A stretch of 64,000 nt of DNA. Origin: Porticoccaceae bacterium (GTDB lineage Bacteria > Pseudomonadota > Gammaproteobacteria > Pseudomonadales > Porticoccaceae). This document shows positions 32,060 through 43,548 of this stretch, one piece after another (the first letter of the stretch is position 1; the number at the start of each line of letters is the position of its first letter). Below the pieces are notes generated by a model that was given only the letters and a program-made list of their open reading frames with translations, had not been told where the DNA came from and made no database searches. A program made the position numbers and the translations under genes. The stretch lies in the NCBI GenBank assembly GCA_026005035.1, contig BPKH01000003.1, forward strand, positions 248,001 through 312,000, in the 5' to 3' direction.

Positions 32060-32620
32060 TCAGACCTTGAGTTTGACGAGCAGGCTCGCCAGGTCGTCGG
32101 CATGCTCTTCCTCCTGGGCGAGGATGTCCTCGAGCAGCCGCCTCGTGGTGGGATCCCGATCGCCCACGTAGCGGATCATCTCGCCGTAACTGTCGATGGC
32201 GATTCGCTCCGCCACCAGGTCCTCCTTGATCATGTCGATCAGGTCCTTTCCTTCGGCGTATTCGGCATGGCTGCGGGTGAGCAGCCCCTCCGGGTTGAAA
32301 TCGGGCTCGCCGCCGAGTTGGACGATGCGCGCGGCGATGCGGTCGGCGTGCATCTGCTCCTCGTTGGCGTGTTGGAGGAATTCGGCGCGGGCGGCGTCGG
32401 CATAAATGCCCTCCGCCATGAAATAGTGCCGCTTATAGCGCAGGATGCAGACAAGCTCCGTGGCCAGCGCCTCGTTCAGCAGCTTGACCACCACCTTGCG
32501 GTCGGCGCGGTAGCCGGGGGTCACCGCCCCTTCTTCGATGTGCTTGCGCGCGCGTTCGCGCAGGGTCTTGATGTCGGTGAGAAACGGCTGGTCGTTGGGG
32601 GAAGATTTGGGACTTGCCAT
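32060..32620 (-). CDS. Ferritin-like (bacterioferritin-type) protein
   Basis: A 186-residue four-helix ferritin-like protein. Di-iron ligands are spread over four helices: LLNEALATELVCILRYKRH, LQHANEEQMHADRIAARI, EDLVAERIAIDSYGEMIRY and DILAQEEEHADDLASLLV. The 40-residue N-terminal extension is longer than in Bfr. It could store iron or protect DNA under stress. ATG at 32620 is preferred to 32647 because AAGGAGAGG lies upstream. It is the last gene of the minus-strand stress array, 55 bp beyond ftsH. Confidence 0.85.
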   Translation of the reverse strand: MASPKSSPNDQPFLTDIKTLRERARKHIEEGAVTPGYRADRKVVVKLLNEALATELVCILRYKRHYFMAEGIYADAARAEFLQHANEEQMHADRIAARIVQLGGEPDFNPEGLLTRSHAEYAEGKDLIDMIKEDLVAERIAIDSYGEMIRYVGDRDPTTRRLLEDILAQEEEHADDLASLLVKLKV

Positions 32621-32675
32621 GGCAGCCTCTCCTTGGGGTGAACTCATGGTGAATAATGGGACATTATCGCTCTTT

Positions 32676-34580
32676 TCAAGATTTCTCTCCGGCGGCGGTC
32701 TGGACGATCTTTTCCACCTCTTCGCCGCTCAAGGTTTCGCGGCGTTCCAGCTCCTCCGCCAAGACTGCCAAAGTCGCCCGTTCCCGCTGTAGGATCTCCG
32801 CCGCCCGGGAGCGCGCCCGCTCCACCAATCGGCGCACCTCCTCATCGATGGCCCGGGCGGTGGCCTCGCTGTAGTCGCGCGCTTCCAGCGCCTGGGCCGA
32901 AGAGAGAAAGCGCAGCTCTTCGCGGCGTTCCCAGACCACGGCGCCCAAGCGCTCGCTCATGCCGAGGCGCGTCACCATGGAGCGGGCGATCTCGCTCGCC
33001 CGCTCCAGATCGTTGGCCGCCCCCGTGGAAATGGAGCCCAGCAGCAACGCCTCGGCTTCCCGGCCGCCGAGGAGGATGGCCAGCTGATCTTGAAGCTCCT
33101 CCACCGTGGAAAGGGACTTCTCCTCCACGGGCAGCTGGAGAGTGAAGCCGAGCGCCCCCACGGCGCGCGGGATGATGGTGACCCGGTGGACCCGCTGGCC
33201 GGTGGGCACCCGCAACGCCACCAAGGCGTGGCCCGACTCGTGAATCGCCACCCGCCGCTTCTCTTCCGCCGTGAGGGCGCGGCTGCGCGTCTCGGGCCCG
33301 GCGACCACCCGGTCGATGGCGGCCTCGAAATCGTCCATGGTGATCCGGTCGCGATTGGCGCGCAGTGCGTGAATGGCGGCCTCGTTGCAGAGATTTTCCA
33401 GATCCGCACCGACGAAACCGGGCGTGCGCAGGGCGATGAGGCGAAGATCCACGCCGTCCGCCAGGCGCATCCGCTGCGCGTACAGTCGTAGAATGGCCTC
33501 GCGGGTAGCCAGATCGGGCTTGTCCACCAGGATGCGCCGGTCGAAGCGGCCGGATCGCAACAGTGCCTGATCGAGGATCTCGGGGCGGTTGGTGGCGGCC
33601 ATCACCACCACGCCCACCGAGGGATCGAAGCCATCCATTTCGGTGAGCAGCTGGTTGAGGGTCTGCTCCCGCTCGTCGTGTCCCCCCAGGGCCGGGCCCG
33701 CGCCCCGGGAGCGGCCGATGGCATCGATCTCATCGATGAAGATGATGCACGGGGCCTGTTTGCGCGCCTCTTCGAAGAGTTCCCGCACCCGGGCGGCCCC
33801 CACGCCGACGAACATTTCGATGAACTCGGAGCCGCTGATATTAAAAAAGGGGACCCCCGCCTCCCCGGCCACGGCCCGGGCGAAGAGGGTCTTGCCGGTG
33901 CCCGGCGGACCCACCAGGAGCACGCCTTTGGGACTGCGCGCGCCCAGCGCTCGAATGCGCTCGGGATCCTTGAGGAATTCCACCGTCTCGCGCAGCTCCT
34001 GTTTCACCTCGTCGTAGCCGGCGATGTCGGAGAAGGTCACCTTCGGACCCTGCTCCGGATGGACGCGGATCCGATTGCCGATGCTCAAAAAACCGCGCCC
34101 CAATCCCTGCATGCGGCGCGCCATCCAGGCCCAAAACAAAAAGAGGATCCCGAAGGGCAGCACCCAATTGAACAGAAACTGCTGCAGCCACCCCTCCCGG
34201 GTGATCCGCACCCGGTAGCGGACCCCCTGGGCGGCCAGCCGCTCGGCCAGCGCCTGGTCCCACAGGGGGACGGTGTAGAACCGGCGGGGCTTGCCGGTGA
34301 CCGGGTCGGACTCCTTCAGAGTGCCGAAGATGGCGTCTTCGGTGATGGTCAGAGAGTCCACCTCTCCCCGTTCCAGCCGGGCGAGGAATTCACTGTAGGG
34401 CAGTTCCTGGGCGCGCACCTCCGCGGCGCGTTCCCAGTACTGAAAGGAGAGGAAGACGAACAACAGATAGAGGATCAGCAGGAACTGGGGGGCCTGCCAA
34501 AAGCGCTGCCGTGTGGTCTTGTTGATTTCGATGTCCGGCTCTCGCCGGTTTCCATCCTGCCGCAGCTCTGAGCGCGCCAT
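32676..34580 (-). CDS. ftsH: ATP-dependent zinc metalloprotease FtsH
   Basis: A 634-residue membrane AAA+ protease that degrades unfolded membrane and soluble proteins. It has two N-terminal membrane segments ([17 protein letters not shown] and [18 protein letters not shown]), Walker A GPPGTGKT near 226, Walker [10 protein letters not shown], the SRH region [19 protein letters not shown], and the zinc motif HESGH at 447-451. The housekeeping FtsH is usually elsewhere, so this may be the second, stress-island FtsH. It follows trxC by 10 bp in the array. Confidence 0.94.
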   Translation of the reverse strand: MARSELRQDGNRREPDIEINKTTRQRFWQAPQFLLILYLLFVFLSFQYWERAAEVRAQELPYSEFLARLERGEVDSLTITEDAIFGTLKESDPVTGKPRRFYTVPLWDQALAERLAAQGVRYRVRITREGWLQQFLFNWVLPFGILFLFWAWMARRMQGLGRGFLSIGNRIRVHPEQGPKVTFSDIAGYDEVKQELRETVEFLKDPERIRALGARSPKGVLLVGPPGTGKTLFARAVAGEAGVPFFNISGSEFIEMFVGVGAARVRELFEEARKQAPCIIFIDEIDAIGRSRGAGPALGGHDEREQTLNQLLTEMDGFDPSVGVVVMAATNRPEILDQALLRSGRFDRRILVDKPDLATREAILRLYAQRMRLADGVDLRLIALRTPGFVGADLENLCNEAAIHALRANRDRITMDDFEAAIDRVVAGPETRSRALTAEEKRRVAIHESGHALVALRVPTGQRVHRVTIIPRAVGALGFTLQLPVEEKSLSTVEELQDQLAILLGGREAEALLLGSISTGAANDLERASEIARSMVTRLGMSERLGAVVWERREELRFLSSAQALEARDYSEATARAIDEEVRRLVERARSRAAEILQRERATLAVLAEELERRETLSGEEVEKIVQTAAGEKS

Positions 34581-34590
34581 CGCCGTCACC

Positions 34591-35028
34591 TCAAGCGGCG
34601 AGCTGGGTTTCGACCCAGCGCACAAGCTGGGCGCTGTCCAGGGCACCACTCAGCCGCGCGACCTCCCGTCCATCTCGGAACAGGATCAACGTGGGCACGC
34701 TGCGCACGGCGTGGCGCGAGGCCGGCACCGGATTGGCGTCCACGTCCACCTTGGCGAGCCGCACCCGAGGCTCCAGACGGGCGGCCGCGGCCGCGAAGTG
34801 GGGCTCCATCGCCCGGCAGGGCCCGCACCAGGGGGCCCAGAAATCGACGAGCAGCGGCAATTCGTCGCGCTCCAGAAAGCGCGCCAATCCCCCTTCGTCG
34901 AGCGCCACCGGACGACCCTCGAACAGCGACCGGTGGCACTTCCCACAGTGGGGCTTTTCGCCAAGGCGCACGGCGGGCAGGCGGTTGACGGCTAGGCAAT
35001 GGGGGCAAACCAGATGGAGAGTGGTCAC
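34591..35028 (-). CDS. trxC: Thioredoxin 2 (TrxC)
   Basis: A 145-residue thioredoxin of the TrxC type. The N-terminal zinc-finger module has two CxxC pairs (CPHC near 8-11 and CGKC near 28-31). The thioredoxin domain has the active site WAPWCGPCRAM and the cis-Pro SVPTLILF. TrxC proteins are induced by oxidative stress and zinc-binding is redox-sensitive. GTG at 35028 overlaps the mscS stop by 4 bp. A thioredoxin gene is also part of known stress-tolerance loci. Confidence 0.94.
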   Translation of the reverse strand: MTTLHLVCPHCLAVNRLPAVRLGEKPHCGKCHRSLFEGRPVALDEGGLARFLERDELPLLVDFWAPWCGPCRAMEPHFAAAAARLEPRVRLAKVDVDANPVPASRHAVRSVPTLILFRDGREVARLSGALDSAQLVRWVETQLAA

Positions 35029-35987
35029 GATGCGCGTTCTCCCCGAGGCAGACTGGCCGATTTTTGTTCATCCGCCCACTTGAGCCACAGCGGCGGGGCG
35101 CTGCCGTCTTTGGCTTGGCCCGGATAGAGGGTGAGGTGGGGGAAGGGAATTTCGATACCTCTGGCGTCGAAGGCGTGTTTGAGTCGGCGCAGATATTCGC
35201 GACGCACGGCCCACTGTTCGGCCGGCGCCACCTTCATCCGCAGCCGCAGGATCACCGCCGAGTCCGCCCATTGCTCCACACCCACGATCTCGGCGGGCTC
35301 CAAAATGCGCGGGCCGAACTCGGGGTCCGCGGCGAGCTCGGCCGCCGTCTCGCGCATCACCGCCAGCGCTTCGTCCACGTCCTCGCGGTAGGCCACGCCG
35401 GCGTCGACCACCGCATAGGCGAAATTGAGCGACTTGTTGATCACGTTGACGATGGTGCCGTTGGGAACGAAGATCACCTCGCCGGCGAAATTGCGCAGGC
35501 GCACGTAGCGCAGGGTCATGGCCTCCACCACGCCGGCGGCACCCCCCACTTCCACCACGTCGCCCACTCGGATCTGCCCCTCGAGGAGCATGATGAAACC
35601 GGCGAAGTAGTCCTTCACCAGGCTCTGGGCCGCAAAGCCCACGGCGATGCCGGACACCCCTGCGGTGGCCAGAATGGGCGCGATGGAAAATCCCAGGGCG
35701 GAGAGGGCGATGGTCCCGGCCACCAGCCACACCAGGATGCTCACCAGGGAGCGGCCGATGCGCACGAGAGTGTCGACCCGCTTGAGCTCTTCCGGATCCC
35801 GCTTGTGGCGCTTGATCCGCTCCCCACCCTTGCGGATGAGGCGCTTGAGGATCCGGCTCGCCGCCCAGGCGATGAGCAGGATGAGCGCCACCCGCAGCGC
35901 ACCGGCGGCGTAGGGCAGGAGCCATTGGAGTTCCCGCCAGGAAAGACCCGCCATAGCGCTCATCCAGTCGACGGTCTGCTCGGCCAT
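35025..35987 (-). CDS. MscS-family mechanosensitive ion channel
   Basis: A 320-residue small-conductance mechanosensitive channel. Three N-terminal membrane spans are visible (WLLPYAAGALRVALILLIAW, LVSILVWLVAGTIALSALG, and the pore helix ILATAGVSGIAVGFAAQSLVKDYFAG with the Gly/Ala pattern). The MscS beta domain follows: VGDVVEVGGAAGVVEAMTLRYVRLRNFAGEVIFVPNG. GGAGGAAG lies just upstream of ATG 35987. It probably protects against osmotic downshock in the stress array. Confidence 0.92.
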   Translation of the reverse strand: MAEQTVDWMSAMAGLSWRELQWLLPYAAGALRVALILLIAWAASRILKRLIRKGGERIKRHKRDPEELKRVDTLVRIGRSLVSILVWLVAGTIALSALGFSIAPILATAGVSGIAVGFAAQSLVKDYFAGFIMLLEGQIRVGDVVEVGGAAGVVEAMTLRYVRLRNFAGEVIFVPNGTIVNVINKSLNFAYAVVDAGVAYREDVDEALAVMRETAAELAADPEFGPRILEPAEIVGVEQWADSAVILRLRMKVAPAEQWAVRREYLRRLKHAFDARGIEIPFPHLTLYPGQAKDGSAPPLWLKWADEQKSASLPRGERAS

Positions 35988-36009
35988 CGTCGCTTCCTCC
36001 ACTTGCCAT

Positions 36010-36975
36010 TCAATACCAAAGTCCGGTCAGGCGCAGCCGCGGTCGCCGAACCACCGGCTCCGGGAGCCGGGTGACGAGGGGTGCCGCCACCGCAAGCGCC
36101 CCTTCGGCCTCCTGGGAAAGGGCCAGCAGCCGAGCGATCCGCTCTTCGGTGGGGGGATGGGTGCGCAACCAAGAGGGCTGGGGCAGGCCGCGACCCCAAA
36201 AGAGGCGCTCCAACCATCCCCCCTGGAGGGTTTCGAGCCGCGCCAGGGCGCTCGCCAGTCCCTCGGGATCCCCGGTGAGTGCCGCCGCGTTGAGGTCGGC
36301 GTCGAACTCGCGAGTGCGCGACAGGGCCAATTGTGCCGCCGTCACCACCAACGGCGCCGCCACCAGGAGCAACAGCGCTCCCCACGGGAGATGGACACCC
36401 GCCGTCGCCCACAGGGGCAGGTTGAAGAGCAACAACAGCTGGCCAAGCAGCGACAGCAGGTGGGCGGTGCGGCTCATCAGATCGGCCAGGCCCATCACCC
36501 ACAGATCGTCGGCGCGGATGTGGCTCACCTCGTGGGCGAGCACGCCCGCCAGCTCGCGTGCGTCGAGGTTGCGCAGGAGCCCGTCGGTGAGCCCGATGGC
36601 GGCGTCACGCCGCGTTCCCACGGCAAAGGCGTTGAGCAGCGGACTGGGCACCCACCACAGCGTAGGGATTCGCTCGAGCCCCGCCCGCCGCGAGAGTTCT
36701 TCCACCAGCGCATACAGACCGGGCGCCTCCTCCGCTCTCAGGGGGCGAGCCCCGTAGAGCGCGAGGGCGAGCCGCGGCGACAGGCCGTGGCCCAACAGGA
36801 GCCCTCCCAGGGCGAGGGACAGGAACACCACCAGGCCGTCAGGGCCCCACAACCAGTGGCCGAGAAGCCCCACCACGGCTCCCATGGACGCGAGGAGAAG
36901 CACGGACTGGAGCCAATTGAGCCAGGCATGCCGCCGCCAGCGGCGCGGGTCCAGTTGCCCGGCGGACCCCGCCAT
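36010..36975 (-). CDS. HtpX-like M48 zinc metalloprotease
   Basis: A 321-residue membrane M48 peptidase. Two N-terminal membrane spans precede the zinc motif HEVSH in LAGVLAHEVSHIRADD, and the third ligand Glu in SRTREFDADLNAAALTGDPEGLASAL. Two more spans lie between (ATAGVHLPWGALLLLVAAPLVV). HtpX works with FtsH in membrane-protein quality control, and both genes are here. ATG at 36975 overlaps the cbpM stop (ATGA). Confidence 0.9.
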   Translation of the reverse strand: MAGSAGQLDPRRWRRHAWLNWLQSVLLLASMGAVVGLLGHWLWGPDGLVVFLSLALGGLLLGHGLSPRLALALYGARPLRAEEAPGLYALVEELSRRAGLERIPTLWWVPSPLLNAFAVGTRRDAAIGLTDGLLRNLDARELAGVLAHEVSHIRADDLWVMGLADLMSRTAHLLSLLGQLLLLFNLPLWATAGVHLPWGALLLLVAAPLVVTAAQLALSRTREFDADLNAAALTGDPEGLASALARLETLQGGWLERLFWGRGLPQPSWLRTHPPTEERIARLLALSQEAEGALAVAAPLVTRLPEPVVRRPRLRLTGLWY

Positions 36976-37283
36976 CACCCTTCGAACCGCGCCAACCGCT
37001 GCCGCAGCCACTCGATCTCCTCGAGCAGGTCGAGGACCAGCGCCGCCCCGGCGGCGTTCAAGCCGAGGTCGTCGCGCAGCCGCCGCGCGCGCTGGACGCG
37101 GCGCACGCTGATCGCCGCAAACCGCCTTCCGCCTCCCGGGAGGGGTTCCACCACACCCTCGGCGAGCCACTCTTCCAGCTCCTCGAGCTCCATGTGGCAG
37201 GCGCGACAGAGCTCGCCCAAGCTCAACTCGAGTTCTTCGTCCAACAGCTGGCCCTTGGCCAGGGGAAGCAGTTCTCGGGCCAT
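36975..37283 (-). CDS. cbpM: CbpM, modulator of the co-chaperone CbpA
   Basis: A 102-residue MerR-like single-domain protein. CbpM binds the J-domain of CbpA and inhibits it. The features LSLGELCRACHMELEELEEWLAEGVVEP, ISVRRVQRARRLRDDLGLN and AALVLDLLEEIEWLRQRL match the family. It follows cbpA after 5 bp. Confidence 0.9.
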   Translation of the reverse strand: MARELLPLAKGQLLDEELELSLGELCRACHMELEELEEWLAEGVVEPLPGGGRRFAAISVRRVQRARRLRDDLGLNAAGAALVLDLLEEIEWLRQRLARFEG

Positions 37284-37288
37284 GGCGG

Positions 37289-38230
37289 CTACACCCCAAG
37301 ACTGGAACGTGGGTTAAAAGAGGGAAAAGCGGCCGCGAAGGTCCGGTAGGCCTCCCGGCTGCGCTCGTCGTCGGCGGGCGGCAGGGCGATCTGCAGCACC
37401 ACGTAGAAATCACCCGGCTGCCGCGCCGGGATGCCCCGCCCCTTGAGGCGCAATTTGCGTCCGCCCCGAGAACCCGCCGGGATTTTCAGGTCCACCAGGC
37501 CGGCCGGCGTCGGCACCTTGACCACCGCGCCCAAGGCGGCTTCCCAGGGCGCCACCGGTAGGTCCAGGTAGACGTCCTTGCCTTCCACCTTGTAGAAGGG
37601 GTGCGGTTTGAACGCCACCTCCAGGTAGAGGTCGCCGGGTTCGCCGCGCCCGATACCGGGAGCGCCCTGGCCCGCCAGGCGGATCTGCTGGCCCTGGCGG
37701 ATCCCCTTCGGGATCTGCACGTTCAGGGTCCGTTCCACCACCCGCGGGCGGCCGTCGTCGCCCAGCTCGGTGTGTTTGAGGGTCACCGTCCGCGTGGCGC
37801 CGTGGTAGGCGTCCTCGAGGTCGATCAAGATCCGCGCGTGGGTGTCCTGGCCGCGGGCGTGAAATTCTCGGCGTGCGCGCCGGCCGAAGCCGCCGAAGCC
37901 ACCGCGGCCGAAAAGTGCCTCGAAGAAGTCGCTGAAGTCGCCCCCTCCGAAGTCGCCGTGGAATTCGAAGCCCTGGTCCCAGCCGGGGGGCGGGCGGAAT
38001 TCCTGGCCCGCCTGCCAATTGGCCCCGAGTTGGTCGTAGGCGGCCCGCTTCTCGGGATCCTTGAGAACCTCGTAGGCCTCGTTGACCTCCTTGAAGCGCG
38101 CCTCGGCGTCCGGCTCCTTGCTCACGTCCGGATGGTATTTCCGGGCAAGCCGCCGGTAGGCGCGCTTGATCTCATCCTGGGTGGCGTCCCGCGACACCCC
38201 TAGGATTTGGTAGTAGTCCTTGTACTCCAC
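37289..38230 (-). CDS. cbpA: CbpA, DnaJ-class co-chaperone
   Basis: A 313-residue type II J-protein without a zinc finger. The J-domain (about 4-70) has the HPD motif in [11 protein letters not shown] Gly/Phe-rich linker ([25 protein letters not shown]) leads to two C-terminal substrate-binding domains ([42 protein letters not shown]). It stimulates DnaK. It lies 68 bp downstream of clpB, next to its modulator cbpM. Confidence 0.95.
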   Translation of the reverse strand: MEYKDYYQILGVSRDATQDEIKRAYRRLARKYHPDVSKEPDAEARFKEVNEAYEVLKDPEKRAAYDQLGANWQAGQEFRPPPGWDQGFEFHGDFGGGDFSDFFEALFGRGGFGGFGRRARREFHARGQDTHARILIDLEDAYHGATRTVTLKHTELGDDGRPRVVERTLNVQIPKGIRQGQQIRLAGQGAPGIGRGEPGDLYLEVAFKPHPFYKVEGKDVYLDLPVAPWEAALGAVVKVPTPAGLVDLKIPAGSRGGRKLRLKGRGIPARQPGDFYVVLQIALPPADDERSREAYRTFAAAFPSFNPRSSLGV

Positions 38231-38298
38231 GGCCCCTCACCTCCACCCGAAATCAGGCCTGCCCCCGCGGCACGCCGCGGGGGCGGAACGCGGCGCGA

Positions 38299-40896
38299 TC
38301 ACTCGACCACTTCCGCTTGGGGCTCTGCGATAAAGGCGAATTCGTCGCCCTGCACGTCCACCAGGATGCGGTCGCCCGGCTTGAAGCGGCCGGCGATGAT
38401 GTGTTGGGCCAGGGGATTTTCGATCTCGCGCTGGATCGCCCGCTTGAGTGGCCGCGCTCCGTAGACCGGGTCGAATCCGGCCTCGCCGATCTTGTCCAGC
38501 GCGGCATCGGTGATGGCCAACTCGAAGTCCCGCTCGGCCAGGCGGCGGCGCAGGTACTCGAACTGGATGCGGGCGATCTGGCGGATCTGCTCCTTCTCCA
38601 GGGGGTGGAAGACCACGATCTCGTCCAGGCGGTTGATGAATTCGGGGCGGAAGTGTTCCCCCACCACCTCCATCACCGCCGTCTTCATCGCCTCGTAGTC
38701 GTTGAGGCGAGCCATCTCCTGGATCAGATGAGAGCCCAGGTTGGAGGTCATCACCACCACCGTGTTGCGAAAATCCACCGTGCGACCATGGCCGTCGGTG
38801 AGCCGCCCGTCGTCCAACACCTGCAACAGCACGTTGAACACGTCCGGGTGGGCCTTTTCCACCTCGTCGAGCAGGATCACCGCGTAGGGACGGCGGCGCA
38901 CCGCTTCGGTGAGGTAGCCGCCCTCCTCGTAGCCCACGTAGCCGGGGGGCGCCCCGATGAGCCGGGCCACCGAGTGCTTTTCCATGAACTCCGACATGTC
39001 GAGGCGGATCAGAGCCTGCTCGGTGTCGAAGAGAAACTCGGCGAGCGCCTTGCACAGCTCGGTCTTGCCCACCCCGGTGGGGCCGAGGAAGAGGAAGGAG
39101 CCGTTGGGCCGGTTGGGATCGGAAAGCCCCGCGCGCGCCCGGCGGATGGCGTTGGCCACGGCGCGGATCGCCTCGTCCTGCCCCACCACCCGCTTGTGGA
39201 GCTCCTCTTCCATGCGCAACAGTTTTTCCCGCTCGCCCTCGAGCATCTTGGACACCGGGATGCCCGTCCAGCGGGAGACCACCTCGGCGATCTCCTCTTC
39301 GGTGACCTTGTTGCGCAACAGTTTCATCTCCCGCCCCTCGGCGCGACTGGCCTCTTCCAGCTTGCGCTCGAGCTCAGGGATGCGGCCGTACTGGAGCTCC
39401 GACATGCGGGCGAGGTCTCCGGCCCGGCGCGCGGCCTCCAGTTCGAGGCGCGCCCGCTCGAGCTCCTCCTTGATGTGCTTGGCGCCCTCCAGGGCGGCCT
39501 TCTCGGCCTTCCACTCCTCCTCGAGCTCGGCGAATTCCCGCTCGAGGCGCTCGATCTCCTGTTCCAGGTCGGCCAGGCGCTTGCGCGCCGCCTCGTCGGT
39601 TTCCTTCTTGAGGGCCTCCCGCTCGATCTTGAGCTGGATCAGGCGCCGGTCGAGGCGGTCGAGCTCCTCGGGCATGGAATCGATCTCCATGCGCAGCCGC
39701 GAAGCCGCCTCATCGATGAGATCGATCGCCTTGTCGGGCAGTTTGCGATCGGTGATGTAGCGGTGGGACAACGTGGCGGCGGCGATGATCGCCGAATCGG
39801 CGATCTCCACCCCGTGGTGGACCTCGTAGCGCTCCTTGAGGCCGCGGAGGATGGCGATGGTGTCCTCCACGCTGGGCTCGTCCACCAGCACCTTCTGGAA
39901 GCGCCGCTCGAGGGCGGCGTCCTTTTCGATGTACTGGCGGTACTCGTCGAGGGTGGTGGCGCCGATGCAGTGCAGCTCTCCCCGCGCCAGCGCCGGTTTG
40001 AGCATGTTGCCGGCATCCATGGCCCCTTCCGCCTTGCCCGCACCGACCATGGTGTGGATCTCGTCGATAAAGAGGATGATGCTGCCCTCGGCCTTGGCGA
40101 TGTCGTTGAGCACCGCCTTGAGGCGCTCCTCGAACTCGCCGCGGTACTTGGCGCCGGCGATCAACGCCGCCATGTCCAGGGCCAGCAGGCGCTTGTGCTT
40201 GAGTCCCTCCGGCACCTCGCCGTTGACGATCCTCTGGGCGAGCCCCTCGACGATGGCCGTCTTGCCCACCCCCGCCTCGCCGATCAGCACTGGGTTGTTC
40301 TTGGTGCGCCGCTGCAACACCTGAATCACCCGGCGGATTTCGTCGTCGCGGCCGATGACCGGGTCCAGTTTGCCCTGTTCGGCGCGCTCGGTGAGGTCGA
40401 TGGTGAAGCGCTCGAGCGCCTGCCGGCTCTCTTCGGCGTTGGGGTCGTCCACCGACTCGCCGCCGCGGATCTCGTCGATGGCCCGGGCGATCGCCTCCTT
40501 GCTCGCGCCCGCCTCGCGCAACAGCTGGCCGATCTTGCCCTTGTCCTCCACCGCGGCGAGGAGGAAGAGCTCGCTCGAGATGTACTTGTCGCTGCGCTGC
40601 TGGGCGAGCTTGTCGGTGACGTTGAGCAGCCGGACGAGGTCGTTGGAGAGGTGGACCTCACCGGGCGTCCCCTGCACCTGGGGCAACTGGTCCAGGGCGC
40701 GGCCCAGATCGGAGCGCAGTTTGCTGACGTTGACGCCCGCCTTGGTGAGGAGAGGCCGCACCGTGCCCCCCTCCTGGTTGAGCATGGCGAGGAGGAGGTG
40801 GAGCGGCTCGATGAACTGGTGGTCGCGGCCCACGGCGAGACTCTGGGCGTCCGCCAGGGCCAACTGGAACTTGCTGGTCAGTTTGTCCATCCGCAT
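38299..40896 (-). CDS. clpB: ClpB disaggregase
   Basis: An 865-residue Hsp100 disaggregase. It has the N-domain repeats ([19 protein letters not shown]...), NBD1 with Walker [16 protein letters not shown], the long coiled-coil M domain (about 410-530), NBD2 with Walker [16 protein letters not shown], and an end matching ClpB ([13 protein letters not shown]). It refolds aggregated proteins with DnaK. The cysteine-rich N-terminal extension of ClpK/ClpG, which defines heat-resistance loci, is absent, so this is canonical ClpB. GGAGAAAAA precedes ATG 40896; a later in-frame ATG is possible. Confidence 0.96.
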   Translation of the reverse strand: MRMDKLTSKFQLALADAQSLAVGRDHQFIEPLHLLLAMLNQEGGTVRPLLTKAGVNVSKLRSDLGRALDQLPQVQGTPGEVHLSNDLVRLLNVTDKLAQQRSDKYISSELFLLAAVEDKGKIGQLLREAGASKEAIARAIDEIRGGESVDDPNAEESRQALERFTIDLTERAEQGKLDPVIGRDDEIRRVIQVLQRRTKNNPVLIGEAGVGKTAIVEGLAQRIVNGEVPEGLKHKRLLALDMAALIAGAKYRGEFEERLKAVLNDIAKAEGSIILFIDEIHTMVGAGKAEGAMDAGNMLKPALARGELHCIGATTLDEYRQYIEKDAALERRFQKVLVDEPSVEDTIAILRGLKERYEVHHGVEIADSAIIAAATLSHRYITDRKLPDKAIDLIDEAASRLRMEIDSMPEELDRLDRRLIQLKIEREALKKETDEAARKRLADLEQEIERLEREFAELEEEWKAEKAALEGAKHIKEELERARLELEAARRAGDLARMSELQYGRIPELERKLEEASRAEGREMKLLRNKVTEEEIAEVVSRWTGIPVSKMLEGEREKLLRMEEELHKRVVGQDEAIRAVANAIRRARAGLSDPNRPNGSFLFLGPTGVGKTELCKALAEFLFDTEQALIRLDMSEFMEKHSVARLIGAPPGYVGYEEGGYLTEAVRRRPYAVILLDEVEKAHPDVFNVLLQVLDDGRLTDGHGRTVDFRNTVVVMTSNLGSHLIQEMARLNDYEAMKTAVMEVVGEHFRPEFINRLDEIVVFHPLEKEQIRQIARIQFEYLRRRLAERDFELAITDAALDKIGEAGFDPVYGARPLKRAIQREIENPLAQHIIAGRFKPGDRILVDVQGDEFAFIAEPQAEVVE

Positions 40897-40973
40897 AGGA
40901 ATTTTTCTCCGCTGATCACAGGGTTGAAGGGGCCCGCGGGCCGCCGGTACTCCTCCTTAGTGGGGGCGCTCGC

Positions 40974-42429
<1,456 letters not shown>

Positions 42430-42444
42430 AGACTCCACGAAAGG

Positions 42445-43500
42445 TCAGGATGGGCGCCGGGAGAGGGCCGCCGCCAGGGGGCGCTCCGCGACCACCGCCA
42501 GCCCCGCCTCGGCGAGCCGCTCGTGGAGGTACGCTCGGGCGCGCTCCAGGAGCACCGCGACCCGCTCGGCCTCCTCCTCCAGCACGGTGGCGATCTGGTC
42601 GGTGCTCAGCTCATCGAGTTCGGCCAGCAGCAGCACGCGCCGCCAGCGGCGCGGCAGCTCGGCGACCATCGCCAGGGAGAAATCCCGTTCGCCCGCTTCC
42701 ACCACCGCTTCCGGATCGGGCGCCTCCTCGTCCGGGAGGATGTCCTCGACGTGCAGTGCCTCGTCGGGCTGATAGAACTCCCAGAATTCCTCCTGGACCA
42801 TTTCCTCGGCCTCGTCCTCCGCGTCCGGTTCGGGCCGAGATTCCAACGACACCATTTCGCCGAACCGCGAAGAGGCGGCGAGCTCGCCGTCGAGGATGCG
42901 AAATCCTTCCCGCAACAACTCCAGGTAGGGATCGCCCGAGCGGACTCTTCCCGCCGCCAGCACCCGGGCCACCGCCTCGTCCACCAGATCCCGGGCGGAG
43001 GGGTAGTCTCCGGCGAGATCGCCCGCCTCGCGGAGAAAGGCGAGTTCCCGCGCGAAAGTCCGTTCGGCGCGCGCCGCGGCGGCGGCCAGGGATTCGGCCA
43101 GCGGCTTGCGCTCGGCTTCGGGCACCGCACTGAGGGTCGCTTTGAGCTCCCGCAACCGGGCGCGCCGGGCCCGACGGCGCCACTCGTGTTGGTGGCGGAT
43201 GCGCGCGAGCTGCTGTTCGAGCCGCGCGCGCAACCGATCGCCCGCCTGATGGAGCGCCGGCTCCAATTCCGCCGCCACACCCCGCGCCACCACCAGGTGC
43301 TTGCGGGGCAAGCGCAGCCTCAGGCTGACGCTGTAGCGCGTCGGCGCCCGCTCGTGGCGCTTGACCCGCGCGACGAGCTCGCCGGCGGCGTTGGCCGGCA
43401 ATCTGGACTCGATCTGCTCGCGCGCAAAGCGCGCCAGGTGCTCGCGCACCTGCTGGCGCGCCCGGGTTTCAACTCCCTCGAAGGTCACTGCGATTCTCAT
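42445..43500 (-). CDS. HPF/RaiA-like ribosome-associated domain fused to sigma region 4-like domain
   Basis: A 351-residue protein with an unusual architecture. The N-terminus (about 1-110) resembles the HPF/RaiA/S30AE ribosome-hibernation fold: MRIAVTFEGVE, YSVSLRLRLPRKHLVVAR. A long helical middle (about 110-240) and an acidic linker (EDEAEEMVQEEFWEFY) follow. The C-terminal part (about 280-335) resembles sigma-70 region 4: LPRRWRRVLLLAELDELSTDQIATVLEEEAERVAVLLERAR. No region 2 is visible. It may link ribosome hibernation to transcription in stress, but this is inference. It lies between hsp20 and degP. Confidence 0.7.
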   Translation of the reverse strand: MRIAVTFEGVETRARQQVREHLARFAREQIESRLPANAAGELVARVKRHERAPTRYSVSLRLRLPRKHLVVARGVAAELEPALHQAGDRLRARLEQQLARIRHQHEWRRRARRARLRELKATLSAVPEAERKPLAESLAAAAARAERTFARELAFLREAGDLAGDYPSARDLVDEAVARVLAAGRVRSGDPYLELLREGFRILDGELAASSRFGEMVSLESRPEPDAEDEAEEMVQEEFWEFYQPDEALHVEDILPDEEAPDPEAVVEAGERDFSLAMVAELPRRWRRVLLLAELDELSTDQIATVLEEEAERVAVLLERARAYLHERLAEAGLAVVAERPLAAALSRRPS

Positions 43501-43548
43501 CAAAGGTCCTCGCTCAAATGGGATTCCAGGGCCGGTGAACAAAGCCGT

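Noticed and set aside
38299-40896. ClpK/ClpG disaggregase of heat-resistance loci
   Set aside because: No N-terminal extension or cysteine motif; length and M-domain fit canonical ClpB.
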